DNA of 64,000 nucleotides from NCBI RefSeq assembly GCF_910589235.1, contig NC_060957.1, forward strand, positions 7,558,662-7,622,661, in the 5' to 3' direction. Every line of letters starts with the position of its first letter. Position 1 is the first letter of the stretch. This document shows positions 23,203 through 36,053 of this stretch, in pieces. The DNA comes from Vespa crabro (taxonomy: Eukaryota; Arthropoda; Insecta; Hymenoptera; Vespidae). The notes below the pieces were generated by a model, which saw nothing but the letters and a program-made list of their open reading frames with translations, was not told the DNA's origin and made no database searches. The translations under genes were made by a program, and so were the position numbers.

Positions 23203-25188
23203 GTAAGAGAAAGATCATTCTGATTTTTATCACCAAATGAAAATCCGTAATATCAAGTTTAATAAACACTTATTTGCAAAGTATATTATCGAGATTCATT
23301 AGTAGTTTCGCGAACCTTAACAACGTGATAATAATGTGTCAAGTGTATCATCACGAAAATTGATACCATCTAGAAATTATAAATACGATACGAAGATTTC
23401 TTACATGACATATATTAATCTTTCAAATATTATAAATCTAAGAAATATTTATTTAAAGGGGGGAAAAAATAAAGATAGAAAAATAAGGACGGTTTTCGAA
23501 AAACACGAACATAAGATAGAGAAAGAAAGCTAAAAAAAAGAAAGAAATAAGATATAAGGGAAAGAGACAGAGAGAAAAGAGATGGTTTGCGAGACAAAAT
23601 TGCAAAAACATCGAAAAATCGTGATTCCTCTGTTTTTCTGCTCAATTTCTCCGACGATTTAGTTTTCGGTTTACTTTTCTCCTTGATTTCTCTCTCACGA
23701 TTTGGTCCCTCGTATTTTTCTCTACTTCTCTTATTTTCTTGTCTTTCTCTCTCTCTCTCCCCTCTCTCTTTTTCTCTTTAGTTCGTTCACTCGTTCTTTC
23801 TTTCACTTCTTACTCCGAGCTCGTTATATATTATTTTTCCTTCCATACCGGTGGGTTTCATGCGCCACGACATACGCTCCCTTTCCACGTGCCACACTCT
23901 CGTGAGACGTAACACACTTGTACGTACATCGTTTCGAAGTTTCGTGCGCACGTCGCACGTATTTTCCTCCCTTCGTGCATTTCGTCTCTTTCCTCCTTAT
24001 TCTTTTATGTTATATACATAGATGTATGTACTTTACTTTACTTATCTCCAAAATTGTGGTACGATTTAACGAGATATTTGTTTAATCAATCCTTTTCGAT
24101 TGATTGATTTGTTACCACGATTATGTTTTAATACAAATATTACTATTTCGTCATTTTCAACTCTAAAAAAAAAAAAAATCTAAATAATTGTGGTCTACTT
24201 AATCTAATTCATTCAATCTTTTAATAAAACTTATCTTTCGATTCGACTATCGAATCAAATTGCTTCGGCTCAATAAGAGCATATTTGTTATGTTCTATAT
24301 AAATTGGATGGGCTGTTTCAAAGGTCGTAAATTAAATTCCGCTTTGTTTGTTCTCGACAGTTCAGTCGTATAAGCGGACAAAAAATAAATAGGAGTTCTC
24401 TACTTCTTTTTATTTTTTTTTTATTTTTTTCATTTTTTTTCTTTTCTCATCATTTCCAATCTATCTTTCTACCACTTTTCACTTTATATACGCACGAGTA
24501 GAAAAATATACGTTCTCACTTCTTACTCGTGCCGTTAATTACTTAATTTCTTTAACGATACACTTTTTCTCGGACGAGTCTTTGTTCCATCAGTAGACGG
24601 CGACTCCGGAGTTACGACCCTTAGCACGCCATTATTGCAAGATACTGTAGCGTATTATTGTCGGCACCGTGATGGCCCTTAATAGTTGCAAAGAAAAGCT
24701 TTCGAAAACAAAGATCGAGGTAAAACGTAAAGGAGAAAAAAATCAAGAGATAGCACGCAGACACGCAACACTTCTTGTGTTGTTTGAATGGGTTTTATTG
24801 TATACAAAACTACAAATTTTTTTTCTTTTGATATCATGAAACCTCATCATATAATAAAATAGAAGAAAGTAAAAGTGAATTCAAAATCTCTTTTAATTTT
24901 GTTATACTCAATGCACCACTTTTAATTTTGTATTATATTCAATACAAATATGACATAATGACTGCTATCATATTTTAATAAATACGAACAACGGGAAGAT
25001 CGATGGGAAGATCGACGAAGATTGTTCGATGTTGATCTTAACGCGTGATACGCGAATACAAAATGATACACGATTCTATTCGTTTCTTACAAATTCGTTT
25101 GGAACTAATATTAATGTCTCGTGATAAAAGAAGATTGGGTCTTTATAAAACTGGAAGAAAGAGATAAAAATACAGAAAAAACAGAGAA

Positions 25189-25229
<41 letters not shown>

Positions 25230-28200
25230 AAGAAAGAAAGAGAGAAAGAGATCATCGATTTTTCATACCAACAAAACAAAAGAGAAATGAAATAACAAGA
25301 GATGGCGAAACATCGTTAAATCCCCGAAGCTTGGGATCGTGTATTCCGTCTCGTAATTTCCTCACATTGAAATATACATTGATAATGGCGGAAAGATAGA
25401 TACTAGAAGGTCGAATGTAGGGTATTAAAATCATTCTACCGCGTTGCTACTCTTCCTACTTCGTCTATGTCGTTCCGTACGCGTATCGCTTTTGATAGTT
25501 AATGTGTATTCAATATTTTATGTATTCCGCATAAGTAGAATGAACGGCTCTGTGGCAGGTATTTGCGTTTATTAGCTATAAACCCCCCGCAGGTAGAGCT
25601 CACCGGTGCAGGACGACGGATTTATGGGTCGCGGCTTTTCCGCCACGAAAATGGCGGCCCACCTCTGAGTGCCGAGGTTTTGCGCATTACGCGATACTAC
25701 GTAAAAGCGCTGAAATGGCTTATTCTCTCTCTTTCTCTCTCTTTTTCTCTCTTTCCCTCTCTTTTTCTTTCTCTTTCTATCTATCTCTCGTCGATACGTC
25801 TCCGCGAACACGAAAATTGTCCTACGATCGTATAATAGTCTTGTGAACGATGCTGACGCAACGATCCTTCTTCTTGCGATTTACCAAGATCGTCTCTCTT
25901 TACTATATATATAATATATCTACATCCTTTACGTCTCCTTTTTGATCGACGAAATTTATGTAATTTTGTATACTACGTTATCGTCTCGTAAATGCTACTA
26001 TATTTGTTTTATATTCAATAAAATACGCTTCTATGACATTGCACTTTACTCAAACACATTCGAAAGAGAAGAAAGAATTTAACCATGATTTTATGAACTA
26101 TTTTAACTATTATTTACGAATGGAGAAGAAAGATCGAACGATTATTTTTACATTTATTAAGTGTCTATACTTTAGCACGTTTAAGAGAAAATCATTTATC
26201 AAGCTTTATATACATGTAAGTACTTAGGTACCTATATAGGTAAAGTTGGATTCTTGCAAAAAACCCGTAAGAATCCTTTCCAAGTATCGTTCTCTCACTT
26301 CGGCTGTGATCGTTACATTTATTGCCATCGTCGTAAGATTTTCTTCCTAACAAGCAAAAATTGCGAACTCTGTTAAGCTTCGCAGAGAATCATCAACTTT
26401 CGACAACTTTTTTTTCGAATCTGCTGTTATCCAACAAATTTTATATAATCCTTGGAAAACGAGAGTTCGTTTGAAAGAGCGAATCGACATTATTAAAGAG
26501 AAAAAAAAGAAAAACAACAACGAAATCACAACAAATATTTTCCAGCATCGGATATAAAAGGAATGAAAGGTAGATAGGATGTACGAGGTGGCCCATGGGG
26601 GTACAGAAGTTTTGTTCTCTGGAAAGCATTATTGTGCTAGCGAATATTTTAAGCATGAATACCTCGATCAAAATGACGTAACACGAGGAAGAAACATGGA
26701 TGCACGATAAATCGAGATTCATACAAAACGAGCCTGCTCGGTTATTGTTGATTTACACGCTAAGCTTTTCAACATCTGACAATAAAAAAACTGTCTACCC
26801 TGTCAGCAGGGGTTAGTATCAATGTATGTATAGCATTCACCTTTCATTCTCTCAGATTCGTCATATATCGTGAATCTGCAAAAAATTGAACAATGCATAT
26901 AGATTTTATATTTATCAATGAAATTTTCAAAAGATTTTGAAATAAATTCGTCACAGGTTTATATTATATCTAATAATATTTCGATAGAATGTTTGAAGAT
27001 CAATTTTTAAATTATTTTTTATTATATTAAAATTTTTTAAAATTGTATATAAAACTGATAGTTGTTCTCTTATTAAAATGGATCATCGTTTTAAAGTTTA
27101 ATAAACGATACTACTACCATTGCAACATCTTTTCTTCGCGATTTCAACTTCTCTCAGACTACTGGTAGACTTCAATTTTCTGAGCAACTTCTCTGCGTGC
27201 GGAACGGTCTCTGCGTTCTCCCTCACATTATTCGCACAGCATCCACGAGATTTATATTGTATGCCTGTGAAGATCTACGCGAGGTACGTTTTAGCGATAT
27301 GTGACGTTCCGCGACCGTGCCTACGAATAGATAAGTTCGTGATTTGTTTCGGTTGTGGGATTAATAGATCAAGGGTGATAACTGTTAGGCAGAGACTAGT
27401 GTGTTCGTATCAGAATATCGATAAAAGCATTGAAAATCAATATTTTTTCTAGATTCTTCAGATTAATCCTTTCTAAAAACAAGACGGAATAAACAAAATT
27501 TAATAAATCGTTCATTAAAATGTTGAAATCAAATTGTCTCTTTTATCTTCTTATTATATCTCCGTATAATATATTATATTATATTATATCGTATATTATA
27601 TTATTTTCAATCATATGTTTATTTAAATAGATCTTTTATTCTTTTAATATTTTCTATTAAAAAAAAAAAAGTAAAAAAATTACTTATAATTGGCTTAGAG
27701 AATTTAAAGAAGTATATCGGAATATCTGTCATCCGTGGAATCCTTATAAGAGTCACATACTCCGTTTCCTCTTTCTCCTTCTCATGAAACCGATCTTCTT
27801 TTCTAAAGAAAGGTTCGCAAAGACGATCCTATCATTCATCCCATATTCATCCTCGTTTCTTCTCGGTGGTACTCTCGGCTACTATACCGAAACGTGTCTG
27901 CCATGTAGAGGAAGTCGAAGTTGAGAGCCAGCGCATCGTGACTTTGGCGAACTTCCAAAGAGTAGAAGGATGGAGGGAAAGAGGGCTCGTGTCTCTTGGC
28001 CCGTCGGCGTCGCTCAACTCGAACGACGTTGCCATCGTCTTCGTGGCTTCCTCGTCAGACGAGAAAAGAACGAATTTTAATATGGAACATCGAATTACTA
28101 CGTAACTAAAGTCTTTTCGATCGATAAAGTTCCGTTGTTTTAAGAATTACTTTCTATTCTTTCCTTTTTTTTTTTTTTTTTTTTATCATCTTTACTATAA

Positions 28201-28385
28201 CAAACATAATCTTTGAAATTCACTACTAACAATAAGAGGATTATTTTATTCTACTAAGTTGCAGTTTAACACTCTTTTTTTTCACTTTCTCTCTCTCTCT
28301 CTCTTTCTCTCTTTCTCTTTCTCTTTCTCTTTCTCTTTCTCTTTCTCTTTCTCTTTATACCTACTATCTCCCGTTACTTTTGTCC
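23203..28385 (+). other. Long non-coding stretch, proximal part of the large TIAR-like intron
   Basis: Mostly AT-rich DNA with CT/GA tracts (25190-25226, about 25726-25785, 28291-28356). One GC-rich island at 25560-25720 carries an AAAATGGCGGC motif and a CCGCCA-CGAAAA-TGGCGG hairpin. A second, smaller GC-richer block lies at about 27840-28060. I found no exon with splice sites and a recognisable product. Confidence 0.55.
28291..28356. repeat. (CT)n then (TTTCTC)n repeat
   Basis: A simple CT run changes into a hexanucleotide CTCTTT array of about eight units. Confidence 0.9.
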
Positions 28386-28389
28386 GTAA

Positions 28390-30300
28390 TCTCTATTATT
28401 TGCGCGCTTACAACGGAGTTTAACGGCGAGCATAGAGGTTCTCGCTCGCGCTTAATTTCCGTAACAACCCGTATCACGGAAGGATAGCTTCATTTTAGCT
28501 GCTGATCTCCGACTTCCGGTACCCGCAGAACAACGCCAAGCATTTCTTGCTTATGCCAACGATGTAATGTATTCACAGAGCCGACCTGGAAGGAAGTTCG
28601 CGAAAAGAACGACCGAAGAACGATCCTGTCGCTTAAGATGCCGACCACTAACGTTTTACCTTGATGCTTTCGAGCATTATGAAAATGATCTTGATCTTGA
28701 TTACTCTCTTTAAACAGAGTTGAGTATGATGTACGAAGTGAACACTTGTTTAAAATAATAGGATAATGTTTGTTTTAATTTAAAATATAATTGAAATTAT
28801 AGAATTAAATTCTATCCAGAATTATAAGAACATATGAATAAAATGTTTTATATAGAAGATTTGACTTTTAGAATGTTAATAATAATAATAATAGAACAAA
28901 CGGAATCTTTTTTTTTTAATTTTTGATCCACTTTTCAAATGAAAAAAATAATACGTGTATGAAAGAAAATTTATGACAAGCATAATACAATCTAAACATA
29001 AACTAAAAATAGGAAAGCCACGTTTAGAGAATTTTAGTTGATGCTCGAATGAAAAACCTAAGTTCTTGGATTCTCTTTCACATAAGTTCATATTCCTTTC
29101 GTGCAGCACTACATCAGAGGGCATTCAGGAAACCGCAGGAAGTCCATCCATTGAAAGGGCTGGATTTTCACTCCGGACAATTATTCCGGTAATTAACGTT
29201 GGCGGGCCATAAGTACACCGAGCGACCCTGAAGGGCCGAGCCAGCGGAGTTTATTACAAAGATATACGAGCTCCACTGTCCGACATGCTCGCGCTCGTGC
29301 GGGTACACGCTTACACGACGACGAAGCTGGTGGCCCGCCTGGAGCATTCGAGCTATTTCCACGGATGATGCATGCCTCGAAAACTATACCGATCGTTTGT
29401 ACAACGCGATACGTTATCGCGTGGCGGACGCGATAAACGAGGTTACGGCCATGATGCGATGGGACAAGAACTTTGAGTTCGTCTTTTCTCTTCTCGGTTG
29501 TTTATATGAAAATATATATATAAAGGAAAAGATAAGAAAGAGATTAAAGAAAAAAAAAAAGAAAAAAGAAAAAAAAAGAAAAAAAGTGAAAAAAAGATTA
29601 CAGAAGAAAAAAGAAAAAAGAAAAAAGAAAGATCTCTCGCCGATCTTAAAATTATTATTCGATCGTAATTAAGCTGGTATATATGTACCTACCGTGTTTT
29701 AACAGAGCAAGCCGGAAGACGGATCGACGTCGTGTTTTATGAGCGGAGCTTGGCGCGATTCGGAAAGTTTTACAGCCCGGTCACGGAAAATATCCATATT
29801 TCTTCCGATAAGCCGCAACGCACGCGCGGCACGGTAGGTAACTAGTTGCCCCTGTTGCCGTACGAAATAGTTTTAATGAATTATTTCGTAGCCTGATGGG
29901 AAAATTAACCGGAGGCGACCTTAGGGCGGTGCTAAACCTCAAAAGCCGTCTTCGTTATAAATCGTCCTTTAACTACGACGATAACAACGACGACGACAAT
30001 GACGATGAAAAGTAAATTCGTTCGCGCTCTAAACACCTCGGCTGTCAGTCAACCGTTCGTGACACCATTAAGATTCATAACGAGACGTCCGGTAAGGTGA
30101 AAAGACAAAAGTCAGTCAGTCAGTCACATGCGTCTTATCCGTTTCGTGCCGATTTGCCGTCCTGAATGTGGCGCTGATCCAAGTTTGGAAAGCGCCACAG
30201 CGGTAGCCTTGGTATCGGTTATTCTTACGTTTTCGTGCCAGAGACTTGTGGAGTTGCCGTTGGCCATAGCTTAGGCACAAGTCGAACGTCGTTACGAGTC
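28390..30300. other. Cluster of GC-rich islands in the large intron
   Basis: Three blocks (about 28390-28690, 29130-29480, 29690-30300) are markedly richer in G+C and CpG than the surrounding intron and free of simple repeats. They contain no long frame with a recognisable product. One hairpin, TACGAAATA/TATTTCGTA with a 12-nt loop, lies at 29861-29890. Between the islands is AT-rich or A-rich low-complexity DNA (29520-29630). Enhancers, conserved non-coding elements or non-coding RNA exons are all possible. Confidence 0.4.
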
Positions 30301-30350
30301 GATTGGAGAAAAGCTCGTGGTTGGTAAGGGATGCTCAATCTTTGTGTGTA

Positions 30351-30351
<1 letters not shown>

Positions 30352-30407
<56 letters not shown>
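30352..30407. repeat. (GA)n microsatellite
   Basis: About 27 uninterrupted GA units. Confidence 0.95.
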
Positions 30408-30409
<2 letters not shown>

Positions 30410-30539
30410 CGGCCAGTCTCTGCAATAAAACGATAAATCAGGCGAACGGAAAAATAAGGGGGTAAAATAGAAAAAGCTTGTAGAGTAGATTTGGAGCCGG
30501 GCCAGTCAAAGGCTGACTCCTCGCTCGCGTGTTCACCCT

Positions 30540-30547
30540 TGCTTTCT

Positions 30548-30587
<40 letters not shown>

Positions 30588-30633
30588 CTCTCTTTTCCTC
30601 TTTCTTTCTCTTTTTTTTTTCTCTTTTCCTCTT

Positions 30634-30679
<46 letters not shown>

Positions 30680-30682
30680 CTC
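30540..30682. repeat. Compound CT/CTTT polypyrimidine tract
   Basis: About 140 bp of almost pure pyrimidine on the plus strand, CT runs interrupted by T-rich units. It generates the long low-complexity open frames seen on both strands here, which are not genes. Confidence 0.95.
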
Positions 30683-30699
30683 TGCCTACTGCTTCTTTC

Positions 30700-33440
30700 T
30701 ATCCTGCTCATCCGCCTTTATTTTCTTCGGTACTCTTTCAGCACGCGGTTTCCGCGTTCTCCTTTACCTCTTCGAATCCGTTCACGATGCTCCCACACGA
30801 ATGAGACTCTCTGTTATACGAGAGACTCGGCTTTTCTCGCCTTTTCCTCTTTCGACGCTTCCCTATTCTCCGCACACCTACCTTCCTCCCAAGCCCTTTT
30901 ATAGAGGAAACCGGGATCTATACACTAGCCCTCCTCACCCTTCCGCGATTCACCTCGTAAATCGTAGCCGCGGCAAATAGTTCATAAATAAAAGCCGACG
31001 TTCCCGTGGCGTTTTAACTCGAGCTCGCCGGCTCAGAAATAAGTCCCTTGTACTTCTTCCTTTTCTTTCTCTCTCTTTCTCTCTCTCTCTGTCTCTCTTT
31101 CTTTCTTTCTTTCTTTCTGTCTCACACTTTCTCGTTTCAGTCTTTCCTTTTGTTCCTATCTTGATCTCTTCTTCCTACTTCTTTTTTATATCTCTTTTTC
31201 TTTCTTTGCGTTTCTTTACTTATTTCTCACTTTCTCGCGAATCGATCTCGCGGTTTCCTGTAATTTTCATTTCGCCTTTTGTTTTCTTTCGTTAAATTTG
31301 ATTTGGATGCCTCTCAAGAGGAGAAGCTTCGGACCTTAAATAGCTTCGTTTCGAGTAAACGCATTTTTTAAAGCATGCCTGTAATATACTGAGATTCTCG
31401 GTACGGTGGAAGTTGCGTTTCAACACTCGCTTTATTAATTTCACGAAAGGAACTTTGCGTGCCAGTGGAATCGTTCGAATCATATGTTTATAGTACGTGC
31501 ATTTGAAACTTCATTTCTCCCGTGAGGATTATTTTATTCTTTTCCCTCTCCCTCTTTCTCTCTTTCTCTCTCTTACTACTTTTGCGTTGTCTGCACGGTA
31601 ATTATAAAAGTTTATTAGCCGTCAACTCTGCCGGGATAATCTCTCTTTCTCTCCCTCTCTCTCTCTCTCTCTCTCTCCCTCCCTCTTATTCATTTTTCTT
31701 TGAAACGTTAATTAAAGAGAGTGCCGTGGTATTTATTTAGAAATTCTTTCGAGTTCTTAAAATAGTAGAAGCTACCATTTTTAGTCCTACCTCGAAAGAG
31801 ATATAAGTATAAACGTGTTATAACGTAGCGTCTCTGGAAGTACTGGGAATTTTTAAAAATTAGTTTTCTTCTTTGACAAACGGGGTTCAACGTTTCTACC
31901 GTCGTCGTCGTCATTGTCGGCTTTAGGAAATGAAAAATGTTATTGCTGTCGCACGTCATGTGACTCTCATCTTACGTGATTACGTTTGCGTCTGCGATCG
32001 TTCTCTTTTATACGTGTCATTTGCTCGCAAAGAGTTTTTGTCGCGATGATATAATAAACTTTTCCGTTTTCGTTAGCACCCCATCCATTTAACTTAATAT
32101 CTTCAAAAACTCCCTATCGGTCTTTTTACTCTAACTCTACCTTTGTTGAAATAACGAACATTTGAATTTCCTCGGTTTTTTATCCAGCGAATTTCTGTCC
32201 AATTGGTAACGAACGATTAATGCAAATTTTATAGCTATGCTACTACAAGCACGTATCCCGATGTAATAACTTGGCTTGTCCGTTGCCGCTTGCAAGCTGT
32301 GCACACTGACGCGATTAGAATTAATTAATTACGCCTCCAGTCGATTTTCAACGAATTCCTCTCGACTATCTCTTGGTAAATCCTACAATTGAAGGTCTTC
32401 AAGTCAAGAAAATATCTACGTGGGTAATTTCACATTATTGTCATCCTTTATAATCCGTCATCGTGTGAGAAGAGGAAGAAATATGTAGACAGATTGTTAC
32501 AATGTAATTTCTTACCGAAGGTCACATATATTGAGTCGAAAAGCCTATATGTTAATTTGAATATGATTATATTTAAATACATTTTAAATTTGGACATTTT
32601 AATTCTTGTAGCATAGCCCATATGATCAAATTGTGCCATACAACGCATTTGTTCAGGAAGACGAAAATTACAACGTATCTAAAAATCAAATAAATCAAAA
32701 CAAAAGACAATTTCCTATAAGAATGTGGAATAATTTACGTGGGATTCGATGTCGAACGATAATTAATTATATTTTCTTAACAATAAATATATTATTCCAG
32801 AAGAATGATGAACAACTGCATATTTCAGAGATAGAAAAAGATAGAAAGAGAGTTTGTCGAATTCCGATACAAACCCACTTCGAAATTTTGTGTGATCCTC
32901 GCATATCTGCAGTCATTAAGAGCTACCGTGTCGAATTTCATAGGACTCTATTCGACGCACGTACCACTGCGAATACTTCGAAATGAACGCTTTTATAACG
33001 TGCATGGCCTATGTATTCGATTAAAAACGAAAAGTTGAATAAAAATTTGGGGAATCTAATAATTTCAATCATGTAATTCGATTAATCTGTTAACTGTATA
33101 CCTCTGTTTCAAAAATTTCTATCTACGTTGTGTAGCCAAAATTAAGAGATATGAAATATAACACAGAATACATACAGCTGTTACAAAATTGAATTCAATT
33201 ATAACAAAAAAAAAATGGTAGTTAGTGTTTTTCTAAAATTAATAATTTTATTGAAGATATTTAAATGAAACCAAATAAAAAAAGAGCCAAAAATCAGCTT
33301 TACTACATTATATTTTTCAAAATTGTAGATCAAGAATTAACAGTACAAAAAGCAAATTTTTTTGGACGTAATTTTTGAACAAATTTTTTTAAATAATTTC
33401 TTTGAAGGAAAACTTAAAAGTCAAGAAGGATATTAGTACA
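30700..33440. other. Intronic/intergenic DNA, no gene seen
   Basis: A moderately GC-rich block lies at about 30960-31060, then pyrimidine-rich tracts (31060-31190, 31540-31690) and AT-rich DNA. A perfect 14-bp palindrome, AATTGAATTCAATT, is at 33187-33200. The open frame at 32633-32986 (117 codons) has no motif and no supportive splice context. Confidence 0.5.
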
Positions 33441-33444
33441 CGAA

Positions 33445-34140
33445 AAGACAGGATCAAATAAGATCGAATAGAATTGAATAGGATCGTTCAGGATCAAATT
33501 TGATAGAATGGTATTAAATAAAATCGAATAGGATAGATTTTATGCAATTAAGATTGAATAACGTAAAATAAAATCAAATTTGATCGAACAAGATCGAATA
33601 GGATCGAATAATACCAAATAGGATCGGATAGGATCGAAAAGGATCGAATAAGAAAGTAGGATTGTTTCGGGTTGGTTCGGTTCGATCCTATTCGATCTTA
33701 TTCGATCCTGTTCGATTCTGTTCGATCCCATTCTATTCTAGTTTCCTTATTTACTCCTATTCGATTTCTTTCGGTCCTATTCGATCCTTTTCGGTCCGGT
33801 ACATTCATATTCGATCCTATTCGACCCTATTCGATCCTATTCGACCCTATTCGATCCTATTCGATCCTATTCGATCCTATTCGATCCTATTCGATCCTAT
33901 TCGATCCTATTCAATTCCATTCGGTCTTATTCGCTTCAATTCGATCCTGTTCGATCCTATTTGATCTTATTCGATCTTATTCGATTATATTCGATCCTAT
34001 TGTGTTTTATTTGATTTCATTTGTCTCCAGTCGATCCTATTCGATTTTATTTTGATCCTATTTGATTCTATTTGATCTTATTTTGGTCCTAGTCGATCCT
34101 AGTTGATCCATGTTTCGTATTTTTCGATCCTATTGTCTAA
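33445..34140. repeat. 10-bp minisatellite arranged head-to-head (inverted)
   Basis: The right arm, about 33679-34140, is a tandem array of the 10-bp unit TTCGATCCTA, near-perfect at 33800-33905 and degenerate outward. The left arm, about 33445-33655, carries the same unit in reverse complement (AGGATCGAAT), also more degenerate away from the centre. The arms meet at about 33656-33678, a short non-repeat spacer (GTAGGATTGTTTCGGG). Because 10 is not a multiple of 3, three units make a 30-nt coding period, producing spurious open frames with a YSILFDPIRS repeat. Confidence 0.92.
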
Positions 34141-36011
34141 GTATCTCGATCCAACAAAAAAGATCATTACAACAAAATGTTATGATATTAGGGCAAAATT
34201 ATCTAAAAAATTAATAATGGTCATCTATAGCTGTGGAATTCAGAATGATCGTTTAACTTTAAAGAAAGTTCTTTTTGGTTTATCTAAAGGAACTTCGAAA
34301 ACATGATTAGAAGAACATATCTCGGAAATACGTTGTTTAATATCGAGATAGTTAAAGTGAGAGCGATCTGGTGTGGCACGTGGAAAAGTTTGGAGATCAG
34401 GACAGGTGAAGATGATGATAAGGAAGAGCCAGAGGCTCTAAAGAAACTGAAAAAAGGAGGCCGAAAGTCGGAGGGAAGAAGAAAGCAACTGACGATCGAG
34501 AGTTTCGTATGGGCCATCGACTTTCTTTTCCTTTTAGAAACAGGTTTTATCTTCAGAGTATGTTCGACCTTGAAGAATCGATCTGAAAATCGATTCAGTT
34601 TATGCACGAATCGTTTTTGAGTTTCTATTTTTATTATACGACTCGAATATATGTATATATTTTGTATATATGTATATATTTTGTATAGTATTTTTTGATG
34701 TATATTTTCTCTCTAATACTAAAATATTTATATACGTAAATATCGCCGAATCATTCGAAAAATATTTATTATACCTTATTGAAATGAGTTTGCTCAAGAA
34801 CCTGAAGTAAAGTTCGTATTTTACGAAAGACCATACCGTCTATTTCTAATCTCACAATTGCGTTATTTTTTACAAACGTCCATATTTGTTCTGAAATTTG
34901 CATTTATGATCGCTGGACGATTACTTCGTACAAAATGTTAGGACACAAGAACGAACTTTCACTGCTCGTTCCACTAACTTCTGACATTCCGGTCCACACG
35001 AATTTTCAAGTTTGCGTATTCCCACTTTGGCGAACTTTCTACGCGCGAACTCGCGCATCGTTGCCTCTCCAATTAGTCGTGCTTAATTTCTCTAATTGTT
35101 TGCCAGCCTTACTTAGCCTTCCAAGATCCAGGCAATTAAAAAAAAAAAGAAGGAAAATTAAACATAGAACAAATATGATCGAATTGTTTTCGAGTTGTCA
35201 TTCATAAATCTTTTACCGATCGATCGTAAAATTTTTTCCTGAAATTTCATCAAATATATTTATGATTATAAAAATGTTACGAGCAAATATTTTATGGGAT
35301 TATTTTCACCCGACGACATTGTACAGGATAATGTCGATTTTTTTGTAAAAATGAAATCAAATAGTAGCTTTCATACGTGAAAATAAAAGAGAAGTGGAGT
35401 AAGATCAATCAAAGCGTCTCGCAATACAAAAGGACGAAAAAGAAAAAAAGAATAACGGGCAAAAGGAGTACTCTCGTTTCGAGAAACATAAGGATCGGAT
35501 AATGAGAGAGTATTGAAGTATTCATGGAAGACGACGAGCGTCAAAAGCACTTCCTTTGCACTTGGGTTCTTCTCCAAAGCGCACATTACTTCGCTAGAAA
35601 AAAAGAAACCAGAAGAAAGAGAGAAAAAGAGATGAGAGTAAAGGAAAAGAGGAGGGGAAAAAACGATGGTCCTAGTTATTTCGGATTAAAAAAAAGAATA
35701 GAAAAGGAACTGGTAGCATTTCTAGGAAAAGACGCGCGTAGTCTCGATAGACAAGCCTTCACTAAATCGTTTTGTGAAAGACAGCGTTCCTTTGGATCCG
35801 CTTCTCTTGCTTGCTCCGAGATCCATCTAAAACGGGGATCTTTCGATTTAAAGTCTCCCCAAACGTCACGATGAGAGCAGCTACGCTGATGGGAGCTTCA
35901 GTGGCAGAACCGTTACTCACGATGGTGGATACGAAGAGGATAGGAAACGTAGTTTCGTTTGCTTGTGAAGCCGCTTCTGGATAAGAGAAACAGAAAGAGA
36001 GAGCGAGAGAA

Positions 36012-36053
<42 letters not shown>

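Noticed and set aside
30292..30904. Long Leu/Ser-rich and Arg/Glu-rich frames over 137 codons
   Set aside because: Produced by CT/GA tracts read in opposite strands, with no motif, splice context or signal peptide.
32633..32986. Plus-strand 117-codon frame
   Set aside because: AT-rich region, no conserved motif and no splice partners. Length is compatible with chance in 64 kb.
33679..33688. Possible tRNA gene suggested by GGTTCGATCC
   Set aside because: No A box, no acceptor stem and no cloverleaf. It is the first unit of the minisatellite.
33540..34055. Open frames of 63-127 codons with YSILFDPIRS repeats on the minus and plus strands
   Set aside because: They are translations of the 10-bp minisatellite in several frames. 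Frames are open only because the unit lacks in-phase stops.
34303..34620. Plus-strand 105-codon frame with a Lys/Glu-rich middle
   Set aside because: An almost complementary minus-strand frame is also open (34284-34607). No motif.
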